Positions 1 to 10,718 of a DNA stretch of 64,000 bases are shown piece after piece. Origin of the DNA: Epichloe hybrida. Its lineage: Eukaryota; Ascomycota; Sordariomycetes; Hypocreales; Clavicipitaceae. How positions within the stretch are numbered: position 1 is the stretch's first letter; every line of letters starts with the position of its first letter. A program made the translations under genes and the position numbers. The stretch lies in NCBI GenBank assembly GCA_019022495.1, contig JAFEKR010000001.1:2542001-2606000 (forward strand), read 5' to 3'. Below the pieces are notes generated by a model, which made no database searches, was not told where the DNA came from, and worked only from the letters and a program-made list of their open reading frames with translations.

Positions 1-328
1 TCGACGTCCCCTAATTTGTCATCCATGATGCTACCCGGTTGTTGCCCTTGTTAGGACATGTAATAAGAATAATGATAAGAAAAAAACATGACACACGTCG
101 TAGGGTATAAAATTAAAAGCGAAAAAACAGGGAGAGGAAACAAGGACGAAAAATAGTGAGAGCAGAAAGCATTTCCGTAGAACCGTCATGACCCGAAACT
201 CCCAGTACCTCAATAAGCCAAGGTCCCCCCCCTCCCCCCAAATATCGCAACAATTCACATGGGGAAGAACGTGAAGATTTTCGTTCTATTGTAGCGGTCC
301 ACCTCATCAGCCCGAAACAACGGGCACA
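1..328. other. 3' flank of the kinesin gene, no gene seen
   Basis: Downstream flank of the minus-strand kinesin gene, A-rich near positions 60-160. The short open frames here have no recognisable similarity and look like chance. No structured RNA was recognised. Confidence 0.5.
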
Positions 329-3300
329 CTACGCAGTCTCTGCTGCTGGCAGCTCCGGCGAGTCCATCGGTATTGGGCTTTGACGTAGAGGCTCCAAGTT
401 GTGCGGTGGTTGAGCCAGGGATTCCAGCTTCTGTCCTCCCGCCAGACGCACGCTGCCCCTTGAGCCACGAATAATGTGACCCGTTTCGACACGGTCCTGA
501 ATCATCTCCTCGAGCATTCTATTCATCTCGTCGATGCTCTTGGTCCTTCGTCTCTGCGCCTGAGTTGATGTGGGCGTCGTTGGCGTCTCCGTGGCTTGGT
601 CTACCGGCGGCGGTGGTGACCGTGGCTCGAGAGAAGCGTCTGCTGTATCGCGCGATCGCGCTGCGCTCCTTAAGGCGGCAAGCATACGATCCTTGTCATC
701 CAGCCTAGCACGGAGGTCGGCAATCTCAACATCCTTCTCCTTTAATGCGGCTGCTACACTATGGTCCTCTCCAACCATGATGCTCTTACTCGGGGCCGAA
801 AAGCCGACTGAAGTTCGTGAAGAACTGGCCCGTCTCGCCTGTAAGAGTCTCTTCTCCAACGTGGCAATGTATCGGTTCTTGTCAACCAAGTCAGCCTGAA
901 GCGCACGGTTCTGAGCCGTTAGGGAGGCCGTTCCATCTCCGAATTCCCCGACACCATCCTCGTCCATTTCAACAGCCTCGCCTTGACCCTCGCCGGACAA
1001 TCTTTGGCCTCCCCCACTTGACCGGCGGCCAATCGTCGAAGAGGCAGATGTCATGGAAGCCGTGCGCTCGAGGAGCGGCCTCGATCCTATTGATGTGGCG
1101 ACCGACGACCTAACGGATCCTGTGAGGGAGAGCTGAGAGAACCTGGCATATTGGCCCAATGAACTTAACGAGCCGTTGGAATTGACCCCAATCGATTTGG
1201 AGCTGAGAATGAGTCGATTGAGGTGGTCGATTCGCTCTTTGAGGGCTGTTCTGGCGAGTTGCATCTCCAGCATTTGCTCCTCATGCCTTTCCACAGCATC
1301 AATTTTTTCTCTGACCTTCTCCATCTCTTCGTCTTTTTCCTTCTCTGGTTCCGTGCTGCTGCTGCTGCTGCTGCTGCTGTTTCTTTTTCCGGCTCCATTC
1401 TTCTGATACTCTAGTTGCTTCCTCAAATCCTGGATTTCCATTCGATATCGCTCCAAAAGTACTCTGGCGCCACCGTCACCTCCAGCGCCGAGAGCCTCCT
1501 CTGCCCTCTTGGCGTGGCTTACTATGCTATTCTTGGCTCGGGAGGCGAATTTCAGTGTGTTGAGTGTCTCGGTGGTGTGACTGTTGGCCGCGGCAGCGCT
1601 TCCAGCGGCTCCGATTTGGATGGTGCAAAGGATGCTCACCAGGGAGTCGCCGGACAAGGCTCCTTGGAGAAGACGAGTCAGTTTGCTGTCGCGGTAGGGA
1701 AGATGCTTGCCCTCCTTGTCGGTGCCTTTGCTTTCCTTGTCCTTCCGCTCGGAAAGCCTCGCAATGACGGTACCAAGTGTGAGCAGACTCTTGTTGATGT
1801 GAGCGCCCTCCTGCCTTCGCTCCTTGGACTCGGCCGCTTTTTCCGAGCCAGCCAAATCAATGAGACTCAATGTAGAGACTCGAACGCCACCAGGCAGAAT
1901 AGCCAATCGTTTCGCCTCTGTCCCTCCGAGAGCACCACCGGGCATGCGCTCCCGGCTTTCCACGACAATCTGGACAACGGCATGACTTCGAGAACTGCGC
2001 GCGTTGAACTGTGTACTGGCGGTCCGTCTGGCTTGGTCACCTCGCGCGATTACTCTCAGCAATTGCGTGGGACTCTGAACAATCTCCTCCTTGAGAGGAG
2101 TGGCATAAACGCCACGCTTGCTGTCCTCCCGCAGTTTGATTTCGTCTTGTTGAGCGGCACCACCGAGACCACTGCCCGCGGGCATGTTCAACAAGTCATG
2201 AATTCTCTCATTGTAGATTTCCAGGTAACTGACCCGCAGCAGAAATTCTCGAGAAGGCGTTTCACGGATGTACGAGAAAATATCGGTAATGGCCAGTGGA
2301 ATCACACCAGGCGAAGAGGCTGTTCCCTGCATTGAAAAAGTCTTGCCCGTGCCGGTCATACCGTAGGCGAAGACCGTTCCATGATATCCCTCCATGACCC
2401 GTCGAACGAGGCGCTTTGCGCAGTGATCGTACACACGCGAATTGTTGTCATGGGTTGTAAAGACATTGTCTATCCTTTTAGTTAGTACGATAAAAAAAAA
2501 ACAGGGTCGACTGCAGCTTTTGACATCCCACACGAGACATACCATAGATGTAGTCGCCGCCCTCCTTGCCCTTGCATGCAATCAATGATTTTCGTCCATC
2601 GACCATCCATTCCCCTTCGGGATTTGATTGGCTCGTATTGTTGTCTGGACGCACTCGAACGCTTACAACCACGTTGCCCTTTCCATCGGACTTGGAGGAT
2701 CGTTTATCGGACATTGAGCTGGACACAGCAATGGCACTGTCACGTTTCGAACCTGATCCTTCGGCAGGATCATCATAGGTGGTCGCAGAAGTAGAGTAAG
2801 AATCCTGGGCAGATGAGCTCCGACTTTGCGGTGGAGACGAGATGCTTATCAGTCCGTCGGACATGCGAGCACTGCTAATCGATTTGCCCTCTCCGCTGCC
2901 GTTCAATAAACTCGGGGTGGAGGGTGAATAAGTCAGGTGTGAAAGTTCCTTGGGACTTTTCGATTTCCGTGATCGAGCCTTCTCGCTTGCCAGCGGACTG
3001 GGAGGCAGGCTGCTGGATCGGCTGTCGCCTCGCGGGGGATGTGGGAATGAGCTGATGCTGACCGTCTTCCTAAGTGTCTTGCCAGCTGTGTTTACATTCT
3101 GGAATCCTTTGAGCTGGGGCAATGCCGTGTTTGGTGCCGGAGTTGGAGGAGCCAAAACAGAAGATGGTGCCCGCAGGCCGCTTCTCGGTGTGGAAGGGTC
3201 AGTTTTCGGAGGAGCTGAACCTAGGCCTTGGGTATTTCCTGTACTTTTTCGCGTTTTGTTCATGGGTAATGCAGGTAATGCCATATCGGGAGGAGGATTC

Positions 3301-3335
3301 GAAGACCTCGACGGCCGTGGCAATGTTGTAGCCAT
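329..3335 (-). CDS. kipA: Kinesin-7 motor protein, KipA/Kip2 type
   Basis: Plus-end-directed microtubule motor. In fungi the KipA/Kip2 family travels on microtubule plus ends and helps keep polarity and microtubule dynamics. Two exons, complement(329..2469, 2543..3335), predict 977 aa. The 73-nt intron has a GTATGT donor, a TACTAAC branch site and a TAG acceptor, and splicing restores the conserved ..YDNVF.. strand. A Ser/Pro-rich N-terminal extension (about residues 1-219) precedes the motor domain (about 220-580), which holds the P-loop GMTGTGKT (301-308), switch I NARSSRSH (420-427) and switch II DLAGSE (469-474). The tail has coiled-coil stretches, a poly-Ser run (629-636) encoded by a CTG/CAG-type microsatellite, and a basic C-terminus. 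The start at 3335 was chosen because the frame upstream looks non-conserved. The family is clear. The assignment to KipA rather than another kinesin-7 rests on the N-terminal extension and overall layout. Confidence 0.9.
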
Positions 3336-5120
3336 AGTAGAGCCCGGCGGCAAGCAGAGGGACGATTTGAAAGTCGTGAGTAAAATGACCGGATCAGGAA
3401 TGATGACCGGTAGAGAAGTAATCAACTTGGTCTCTGTGTTGTAGCCATTCACAAGCCGTGAAACCACAACAAGGCGCTCAGAGGAGGTGTGTTGTTTTAT
3501 GGAGTACAATTTCTTCCGGTCGCCCGAAAGTCCCGGCAAATCGAAAGTGTTCGTTCCGGTGCATAGATTGCCGATGGAGAACGTGACGCACGATTTTTTT
3601 TTTGACAATCAGGGCTCTAGACAAATATCGTGGTGTCTTTGTCGGCGACTCGGTGCTCACCCTAGGAGACGGAGGCGGTCAGTCTCTGTCAGTCTCTGGC
3701 AGTCTCTGGCAGTATGTAGGAATATCCCAGCAGTGTGCGGGTCAGCGGGTCAAGGCATCGCGGCATCGAGAGAAGCTAGCAGGAGAGCGAGCGAGGGTAA
3801 TGCCCTCCAATGTCGCCAAATAATGGCAAATTGGGAAAGGCCAGAAAGGGAGGACGAGGGGAAGCTCATGGATCATACCAATATCTCTTGGCCAGATACA
3901 ACAAGTATCAGGCAATGTAAAAGATCACCTAGCTCTGGTCTAACGGAACACAACCACAACAATCTGAAGAAAAGACTAGAAAGAAAAAAAAACTGGGTCG
4001 ATGTGGTCTTTTCTGAATTATCGACTTGTCGTTCGGAGGGACTAGTGACGCAAGTCCTTGATGAGGCACGTTTCTTTTTCGTCTCGAGTCAAGGTTGAGC
4101 AGGTTGGCGGGGCTGATGCTGTCCGAGAGGCTGGGACGGATGCTTGCTCTCAGCAGCGTCTTTCCAGTTGTTGTCACTCTTTTTTTTTTTCCTCCGCTGT
4201 CGTTGGCAATGCGGACCAGCGCAACACACAGTGCTTCTAGAGGCAGCTGTGATTCTTGTCGGTAATACGGACTATCGTCGACGAGGTGGTTGTGTGGTTC
4301 AGGGGAGGGAATGGACAAGTTGTCGAGATGATGACGGCCTCCTAGGAGGTCGAGCGAGAGTGGGAGCGAGAGTGGGAGCGTGAGTGGGAGCGAGAGAGAC
4401 AGGCAGCAGGGGATGATAGCAGCCAGCCAGCGGACGGAGCGTGGTCCAGCGTCCCGTTTCCAGTGGTCAGTGGTGTCAGCCCCCCAGTCTCCATCCAACC
4501 TTGTTGGGAGATGGGGAAAGGGGGTGACAACCCGGGGGGTGACGACCCGGGGGGTGGACGAGCGAACGGGTGTGAGTGCAGGCTGAACAAGGTCAATTCG
4601 CTCCGTAATTTACTGAGCCGTTGGTTTATGGTTTATGACTGACTGATGACCGTGAATTGCAAAGAAAGGGTGCTTCGGTCAGAGTCCCTTTTCTCGCCCT
4701 TCGCAATGGGGACGTTGTCTGATGGGCAGCGAAAAAGGTTCAATTACCAAGACAGGGGTGCCACTTTGGGAAGGCCAAAAAAAGGGGGGGCCAGGGGCCA
4801 GGGCAGAGGTGCAAATATTAGGACAACTTGGCCAACTCATTTCGTCGCAGAGATACAATAATAGATAGATAGCCAAAGGTGGACGGTCTTGTTCGTCTTG
4901 TTCCTATCAACTTGCAAGGACGGGCATTAGCTCGGCGCCACTTGCAACTACCTCGATACTCCCTTTCCTTGTTGGGATATATGGCTTGCATTTGCATTGC
5001 AGCAGACAGTTCTCTCGAAAGAACAACCACGTCTTTCCGTGAAACTCGCGGTGGCACTGCACCCGACACAGGCCGTTAGAATGCGTTGTTTGCAAAACAA
5101 TCGAGTACATGCATACATAC

Positions 5121-5164
5121 GTACGGAGCGTGTACGGAGCGTGTACGAAGCATGTACGGAGTAG
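5121..5164. repeat. Four tandem 11-bp units
   Basis: The unit GTACGGAGCGT is repeated; copies three and four are diverged (GTACGAAGCAT, GTACGGAGTAG). The core is the TACGGAG word found at many other intergenic places in this window. Confidence 0.75.
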
Positions 5165-5544
5165 CACAACTGTGACATGTCCTCCCGCTGTGCAACTGTG
5201 TTCTGAAATTGTTGTAATTGCGGCAATTACAATAAACCAAGGGCCCCTACTAGTGTACTAGTGCAGGACCCAGGTAATACTAGCATGCAACGGCTCTGAT
5301 TAGCTTGGCAAGGCAAGGCACCGCCGTTAATAGCTAGTTACACAACAACGGGGGAAGAGGCTCATCGTCAATCCCTGTCGACTTGGCTGTGTGCTTGTGT
5401 GCTGTGTGCTTGTGTGCTGTGTGCCGTGTGAAGTGTGCTGTGGCAATGTGGTGGTTACTCTGTGTCTCTCTCTGTCTGTGGTGGGCGCGACAACCTGGCC
5501 ATGCATGTGTGACATGCTGCCCTGGATTTGCTTCTGTCTCTCAT

Positions 5545-5560
5545 TACTCCGTACGGAGTA
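5545..5560. repeat. Perfect 16-bp palindrome TACTCCGTACGGAGTA
   Basis: The sequence equals its own reverse complement over 16 bases. It is the most complete copy of a short motif recurring across intergenic parts of the window. Whether it is a binding site or a mobile or structural word cannot be told from sequence. Confidence 0.8.
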
Positions 5561-6174
5561 TTCTCGATACCGGTCAGACACGCGACCTGGACTTGCTCCT
5601 GCCAGTCACGATTGGTATTTCAGTTGATGGATTTGTTCCAAAGAGAGCACCGACGACGGAGTTACTCCGCAGAAATCCCCCTGCTGGTGGACCTGCGCCA
5701 CAGCGGGAAGAAATGCTGCAAGTGGTGGTGGCTGTGGCCTTGGTGGCCCTTGCTTGTTGCTTTGCGCAGAAACGCCCAACATCCAACATGGCGAGCTTGC
5801 CAACTACATACATGCATATACGGACTATATGTATAATGTAATCCGTACTACATACGGATTAGCCAGGAACCGGATGCACCTTCCTCGATAACGTATTAAT
5901 CCTGCAATGACGGAACATGACGTGTGCATGTGCGTTGCAACTTTCGCGTCAAAGTAGCGACAAGTCCGTGCGAATTAACAAGCACTCACGTTCCGTTCCG
6001 TTCCGTTCCGTTCCGTTCCGTTTCGTCCAGCCCATTTCATTTCGCATCTCTCTTTTTTGCAGCATCAACAAGTCTTTTGAAAGCTGGTCATGCCCCCGTT
6101 GCCCGTACGCCCTTCCCTACACTCCCCGTGTCAAAGACCTCGACGACGCCCAACCCAGCCGCATGGCCGAGCAC

Positions 6175-7263
6175 TCATTCCCACTCGACGCCCCAAAAGT
6201 CCTTCCATCTCGTCCCGTACAAGCCGTTCCCTTCGAACCTCTCCCTCAGCCACGACTCGGGCCCTTCTCCCCATGTTGTCCTGCCCAGAGCCTCCCTCAC
6301 CCAGTCAACGGCCCCGTCCGCCAGCTTCAGATACCGCCCGTGGCCCGGCAAAGCAATCCTGAAGCTCGACACCTCCGCATCACGCCTCTGCCTCTGCCCG
6401 TTCGCAGCGCCTCCGCCCCCGCCTCCGCCCCCGCCCGCGAGATGAATGGCGTTTTGTCCCCCGACGGCCGAAACCGTGCCTGACGCGAACCGCGATACGT
6501 GCTCTATGGACGTCAGCGTCGTGCGGTCCTCGGGTCGTACATGCAGCGTGTTTCCCGGCACGGCTGTCGAGCAACTCGTCAGGAAACCCGCCCTCACGAG
6601 CTCATCCACCTGGCCGGGTGCAAGTGGCCCTCCCTCGCCTCGCACTCGACTATAATTTGTACAATCCCCCGGTCCTACATGTATGGTCTGCGCAGTGGCA
6701 TCCCTTCGCAGATGGTCGAGGAAAGCCGTCGCCGTGCCATCAGAAACTCCCGTCCTCAGCAGACGTTCCAAATCATCCATCTCGATCAGGGCCTCCCCCG
6801 CAGCCCCCCTCCTCTCGACCCGGACCTTGCGCAGTATTCCCTTTCCCACCAGCTCCGCCACCTCTCTTTCCACCCGCGAGGGCGGCGTCCCCTTCAGGAC
6901 AGCATTCACGTGCCCCGTCGTGACTAGTCTCGGCACAGAAGCCCTGTAGTTCAACATCTCTGCTGTCCTCGTCGACGTGAGGCCCGTTTCGGGAACCGCA
7001 GTGAACATGTGCGAGCGGATGTACCGCATCGCCTGCACTACATCTCTCAGCCCGAGCGATTCGTCATCCTCTAGCACAGAGAGACTGCCTAGGTCCGTGA
7101 ATAGATCGGGGAACAGGATATCCTCATCTCGTGGCTTGGACCGCCGTCGAGAGGACGTCTTTCGCGGAGATCCCTGGGGTGTTTGGGGTGTTGGGGGCGC
7201 AGAACGAGCTTTTGGCTTGTTTATGCGGGGGTTGCCGAGTATAGAGCGGAGGCTTTGGGGCAT
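6175..7263 (-). CDS. STK19-family winged-helix protein
   Basis: Single-exon gene, 362 aa. The N-terminus is basic and Ser/Pro-rich, with a run of Arg, Ser and Lys near residues 25-45 that is a plausible nuclear signal. From about residue 50 the protein matches the Stk19 family, recognisable in stretches such as FTDLGSLSVLEDDE, the SRVEREVAELV helix and the C-terminal DGAVDWVREALGR. The human family member STK19 was first named a kinase, but is now regarded as a DNA-binding tandem winged-helix protein of transcription-coupled repair. No kinase motifs (VAIK, HRD, DFG) are visible here. A glycine run of about nine residues lies near residue 280 in a loop before the C-terminal domain. The start at 7263 lies directly downstream (in transcript sense) of a long homopolymer tract. 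The neighbouring satellite begins about 450 bp upstream of the start. Confidence 0.8.
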   Translation of the reverse strand: MPQSLRSILGNPRINKPKARSAPPTPQTPQGSPRKTSSRRRSKPRDEDILFPDLFTDLGSLSVLEDDESLGLRDVVQAMRYIRSHMFTAVPETGLTSTRTAEMLNYRASVPRLVTTGHVNAVLKGTPPSRVEREVAELVGKGILRKVRVERRGAAGEALIEMDDLERLLRTGVSDGTATAFLDHLRRDATAQTIHVGPGDCTNYSRVRGEGGPLAPGQVDELVRAGFLTSCSTAVPGNTLHVRPEDRTTLTSIEHVSRFASGTVSAVGGQNAIHLAGGGGGGGGGAANGQRQRRDAEVSSFRIALPGHGRYLKLADGAVDWVREALGRTTWGEGPESWLRERFEGNGLYGTRWKDFWGVEWE

Positions 7264-7721
7264 TGTCTGCGGTTTTTTTTTTTTTTCTTTTTTTTTTTTT
7301 TTGCGTGTGTCTGATGATGGGTGCGTTGGGTAAGGAACATGTTGTGAGACATGTTGTGAGACAGAGAAAGAGAAGAGGACTTAAGTCTGTGAGTGGTGGC
7401 AAATTCAACTAAGCGGGACTGGAGAAGACAAGACTGCACTAGTGGCCGGCCCGAGACTGTTTGCTGTAACTTGTTGCTGTGCGAGAAGGGTTGATGCCGT
7501 TATCATTGATTGATTTTTATTATTTTATTTTGGGCGTATTGGTTGTGGCTAATGTATCTGTGATGAGACACATGATAATTACTGGCGATACCCAGCCAGT
7601 ACAACAATTAAGAAACAAGTAATAGCGACCATAGTAGTAGATAGAACCCTATATAGGAATACGCTTTTAGGTTATAAATACAGGGGGTTACAAGGTTAGA
7701 GCAAAGTTTGCGATAAACTTT
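7264..7721. other. Short promoter region with T tracts and relic sequence
   Basis: Contains T tracts at about 7273-7302 just upstream of the STK19-like start, then a repeat relic (7509-7560), and a moderately A+T-rich lead-in to the satellite. No gene was seen. Confidence 0.5.
7509..7560 (-). mobile_element. Transposon relic, A-rich 3' end (copy A)
   Basis: About 52 bp aligns with 16111-16160. Both begin ATTGATTTTTA, have a T-rich stretch, then a near-palindromic ATTGGTTRTRGCYAATGYATCTG core shown here in ambiguity code. The differences in the core are all transitions (C/T or G/A), as expected from RIP-type decay. Read on the minus strand the element ends in an A-rich tail, as in a 5'-truncated LINE or a SINE. 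The partner copy has a clear 14-bp target duplication; this one does not. Confidence 0.5.
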
Positions 7722-9727
7722 TTTCTTAGTAAAATTTACTTTTTATACTAGTACTTTTTATACTAGTAATTTCTTAGTAAAATTTACTTTTTATACTAGT
7801 ACTTTTTATACTAGTAATCTCTTAGTAAAAGTTACTTTTTATACTAATACTTTTTATATTAGTATTTTACTAGTAAAAGTTACTTTTTATACTAGTACTT
7901 TTTATACTAGTACTTTCTTAGTAAAAGTTACTTTTTATACTAGTACTTTACTAGTAAAAGTTACTTTTTATACTAATACTTTTTATACTAGTAATTTACT
8001 AGTAAAATTTACTTTTTATACTAGTACTTTTTATACTAGTAATTTACTAGTAAAATTTACTTTTTATACTAGTAATTTTTTTAAAGGTTTTATAACTTAT
8101 AAATTATTTTAAAATTAAATTAAATTATTTTTATATTACTTTTTATACTAGTAATTTCTTAGTAAAATTTACTTTTTATACTAGTACTTTTTATACTAGT
8201 AATTTACTAGTAAAGTAATTACTTTTTATACTAATACTTTTTATACTAGTAACTAGTAAAAGTTACTTTTTATACTAGTACTTTTTATACTAGTAATTTA
8301 CTAGTAAAATTTACTTTTTATACTTTTTATACTAGTAATTTCTTAGTAAAAATACTAGTACTTTTTATACTAGTAATTTCTTTTTATACTAGTACTTTTT
8401 ATACTAGTAATCTTTTTATTACTAGTAATACTAGTAAACTAGTTTTACTTTTTATACTAGTACTTTTTATACTAGTAATTTTACTAGTACTTTTTATACT
8501 AGTAATTTACTTAGTAATTTCTTAGTAAAATTTACTTTTTATACTAGTAATTTTTTTAAAGGTTTTATAACTTATAAATTATTTTAAAATTAAATTAAAT
8601 TATTTTTATATTAGTACTTTTTATACTAGTAATTTCTTAGTAAAATTTACTTTTTATACTAGTACTTTTTATACTAGTAATTTACTAGTAATCTCTTAGT
8701 AAAAATTACTTTTTATACTAATACTTTTTATACTAGTATTTTACTAGTAAAAGTTACTTTTTATACTAATACTATTTATACTAGTAATTTACTAGTAAAA
8801 GTTACTTTTTACTACTAGTACTTTTTATACTAGTAATTTCTTAGTAAAATTTAATTTTTATACTAGTACTAGTTTTTTTTTATAAGGTAATTTATAACTT
8901 ATAAATTATTTTAAAATTAAATTAAATTCTTTTTATATTAGTACTTTTTATACTAGTAATCTCTTAGTAAAAGTTACTTTTTATACTAGTACTTTTTATA
9001 CTAGTAATTTACTAGTAATCTCTTAGTAAAAATTACTTTTTATACTAATACTTTTTATACTAGTACTTTACTAGTAAAAGTTACTTTTTATACTAATACT
9101 TTTTATACTAGTACTTTCTTAGTAAAAGTTACTTTTTATACTAGTACTTTTTATACTAGTACTTTCTTAGTAAAAGTTACTTTTTATACTAGTACTTTTT
9201 ATACTAGTACTTTACTAGTAAAATTTACTTTTTATACTAGTACTTTTTATACTAGTAATTTCTTAGTAAAATTTACTTTTTATACTAGTACTTTTTATAC
9301 TAGTACTTTTTATACTAGTACTTTTTATACTAGTACTTTTTATACTAGTACTTTTTATACTAGTAATTTCTTAGTAACATTTACTTTTTATAATAGTAAT
9401 TTTTTTAAAGGTTTTATAACTTATAAATTATTTTAAAATTAAATTAAATTATTTTTATATTAGTACTTTTTATACTAATACTTTACTAGTAAAAGTTACT
9501 TTTTATACTAATACTTTTTATACTAGTAATTTACTAGTAAAAGTTACTTTTTATACTAGTACTTTTTATACTAGTAATTTACTAGTAAAATTTACTTTTT
9601 ATACTAGTAATTTCTTAGTAAAATTTACTTTTTATACTAGTAATTTTTTTAAAGGTTTTATAACTTATAAATTATTTTAAAATTAAATTAAATTATTTTT
9701 ATATTAGTACTTTTTATACTAGTAATT
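7722..9727. repeat. A+T-rich satellite built on ACTTTTTATACTAGTA-like units
   Basis: About 2 kb made almost entirely of short related units: TTTTTATACTAGTA words (each with an ACTAGT core inside the palindrome TACTAGTA) alternating with TTACTAGTAAAA or TTCTTAGTAAAA linkers and AGTTACT/ATTTACT variants. A longer spacer block (TTTTTTTAAAGGTTTTATAA followed by an AT-only stretch) recurs at about 8074, 8549, 8872 (degenerate), 9399 and 9642, giving an irregular higher-order pattern with spacings of about 243-527 bp. G+C by eye is below about 20%, against roughly 50% in the flanks. No coding potential. Confidence 0.9.
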
Positions 9728-9933
9728 AGCTGCGTTAGCGCAAGCTTTGCGAATGCAGAAGATACAGTCGCAGTTCGGGACCGCAGTCAAACTTGAATCC
9801 GGTCGAGTTTAACTCACAGATGCTGTTATCGTAACGAAATGTGGATTCCGAACCGCGACTCTGAGATTCAGCTCTTTGAATAAATTCATCCATTGAAGCA
9901 GTCCTCGATAATGGATGGAATATTTCCTCGGCT
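9422..9933. repeat. 512-bp direct tandem duplication, first copy
   Basis: Two adjacent copies with a constant offset of 512 bp, 9422-9933 and 9934-10445. Each has about 305 bp of satellite followed by about 205 bp of ordinary-composition sequence starting TTAGCTGCGTTAGCGC and ending TTCCTCGGCT. By eye the copies are identical throughout, so the duplication is recent or maintained by conversion. The first copy also contains the spacer block at 9642. Confidence 0.9.
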
Positions 9934-10445
9934 TATAAATTATTTTAAAATTAAATTAAATTATTTTTATATTAGTACTTTTTATACTAATACTTTACTA
10001 GTAAAAGTTACTTTTTATACTAATACTTTTTATACTAGTAATTTACTAGTAAAAGTTACTTTTTATACTAGTACTTTTTATACTAGTAATTTACTAGTAA
10101 AATTTACTTTTTATACTAGTAATTTCTTAGTAAAATTTACTTTTTATACTAGTAATTTTTTTAAAGGTTTTATAACTTATAAATTATTTTAAAATTAAAT
10201 TAAATTATTTTTATATTAGTACTTTTTATACTAGTAATTAGCTGCGTTAGCGCAAGCTTTGCGAATGCAGAAGATACAGTCGCAGTTCGGGACCGCAGTC
10301 AAACTTGAATCCGGTCGAGTTTAACTCACAGATGCTGTTATCGTAACGAAATGTGGATTCCGAACCGCGACTCTGAGATTCAGCTCTTTGAATAAATTCA
10401 TCCATTGAAGCAGTCCTCGATAATGGATGGAATATTTCCTCGGCT
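9934..10445. repeat. 512-bp direct tandem duplication, second copy
   Basis: Exact-looking second copy of 9422-9933. It starts in satellite sequence immediately after TTCCTCGGCT of copy one. The ordinary-composition part is at about 10238-10445 and is followed by unique sequence leading to the 3' end of the SulP transporter gene. A 99-residue frame starting at 9893 is only translated satellite. Confidence 0.9.
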
Positions 10446-10718
10446 GACTGCCTACCCTGCGCTTGTTGATGAGCAGGAATGTGGTCGTTTGCGACTGGGA
10501 AGCGTCAGATTGGATTAAACCACCGGGGGAAATCAAACTGCAATGTAAACAAACGCCCCAACAAGTTTCAACTATTCGCGAAGCAACTCCGATATACGTG
10601 CTTCTGCAAAGCCATGCAAACTCTAGTTTTCATACATACAGACGCTCAAATGACCACCGTGTTACATTATAACCTCAAAAAACACCGCCGTGTACAGTGC
10701 AACATGACTGGATTATGC

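Larger units (their letters stand above)
3336..6174. other. Intergenic, simple repeats and short palindromes
   Basis: About 2.8 kb without a supportable gene. It holds a 12-bp-unit tandem (GTGGGAGCGAGA-like, about 4351-4395), an 18-bp unit repeated twice (about 4521-4556), an 11-bp unit in four copies (GTACGGAGCGT-like, 5121-5164), a GTGTGCT-rich tract (about 5384-5440), a perfect 16-bp palindrome (5545-5560), a hairpin (5839-5861) and six copies of GTTCC (about 5990-6023). Open frames in it lack conserved composition. Confidence 0.6.

Noticed and set aside
1415..2335. A 306-codon plus-strand frame opposite the kinesin gene
   Set aside because: It lies wholly antisense to the motor domain and its residues show no family; an open shadow of conserved coding sequence.
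3487..4098. A 203-codon plus frame in the kinesin upstream region
   Set aside because: Biased, non-conserved composition; runs over repeats and homopolymers.
9893..10192. A 99-codon frame with repeating FYTSNLLVKF-like residues
   Set aside because: It is translated satellite DNA: the residue repeat is the 16-nt unit in frame, with no independent coding evidence.
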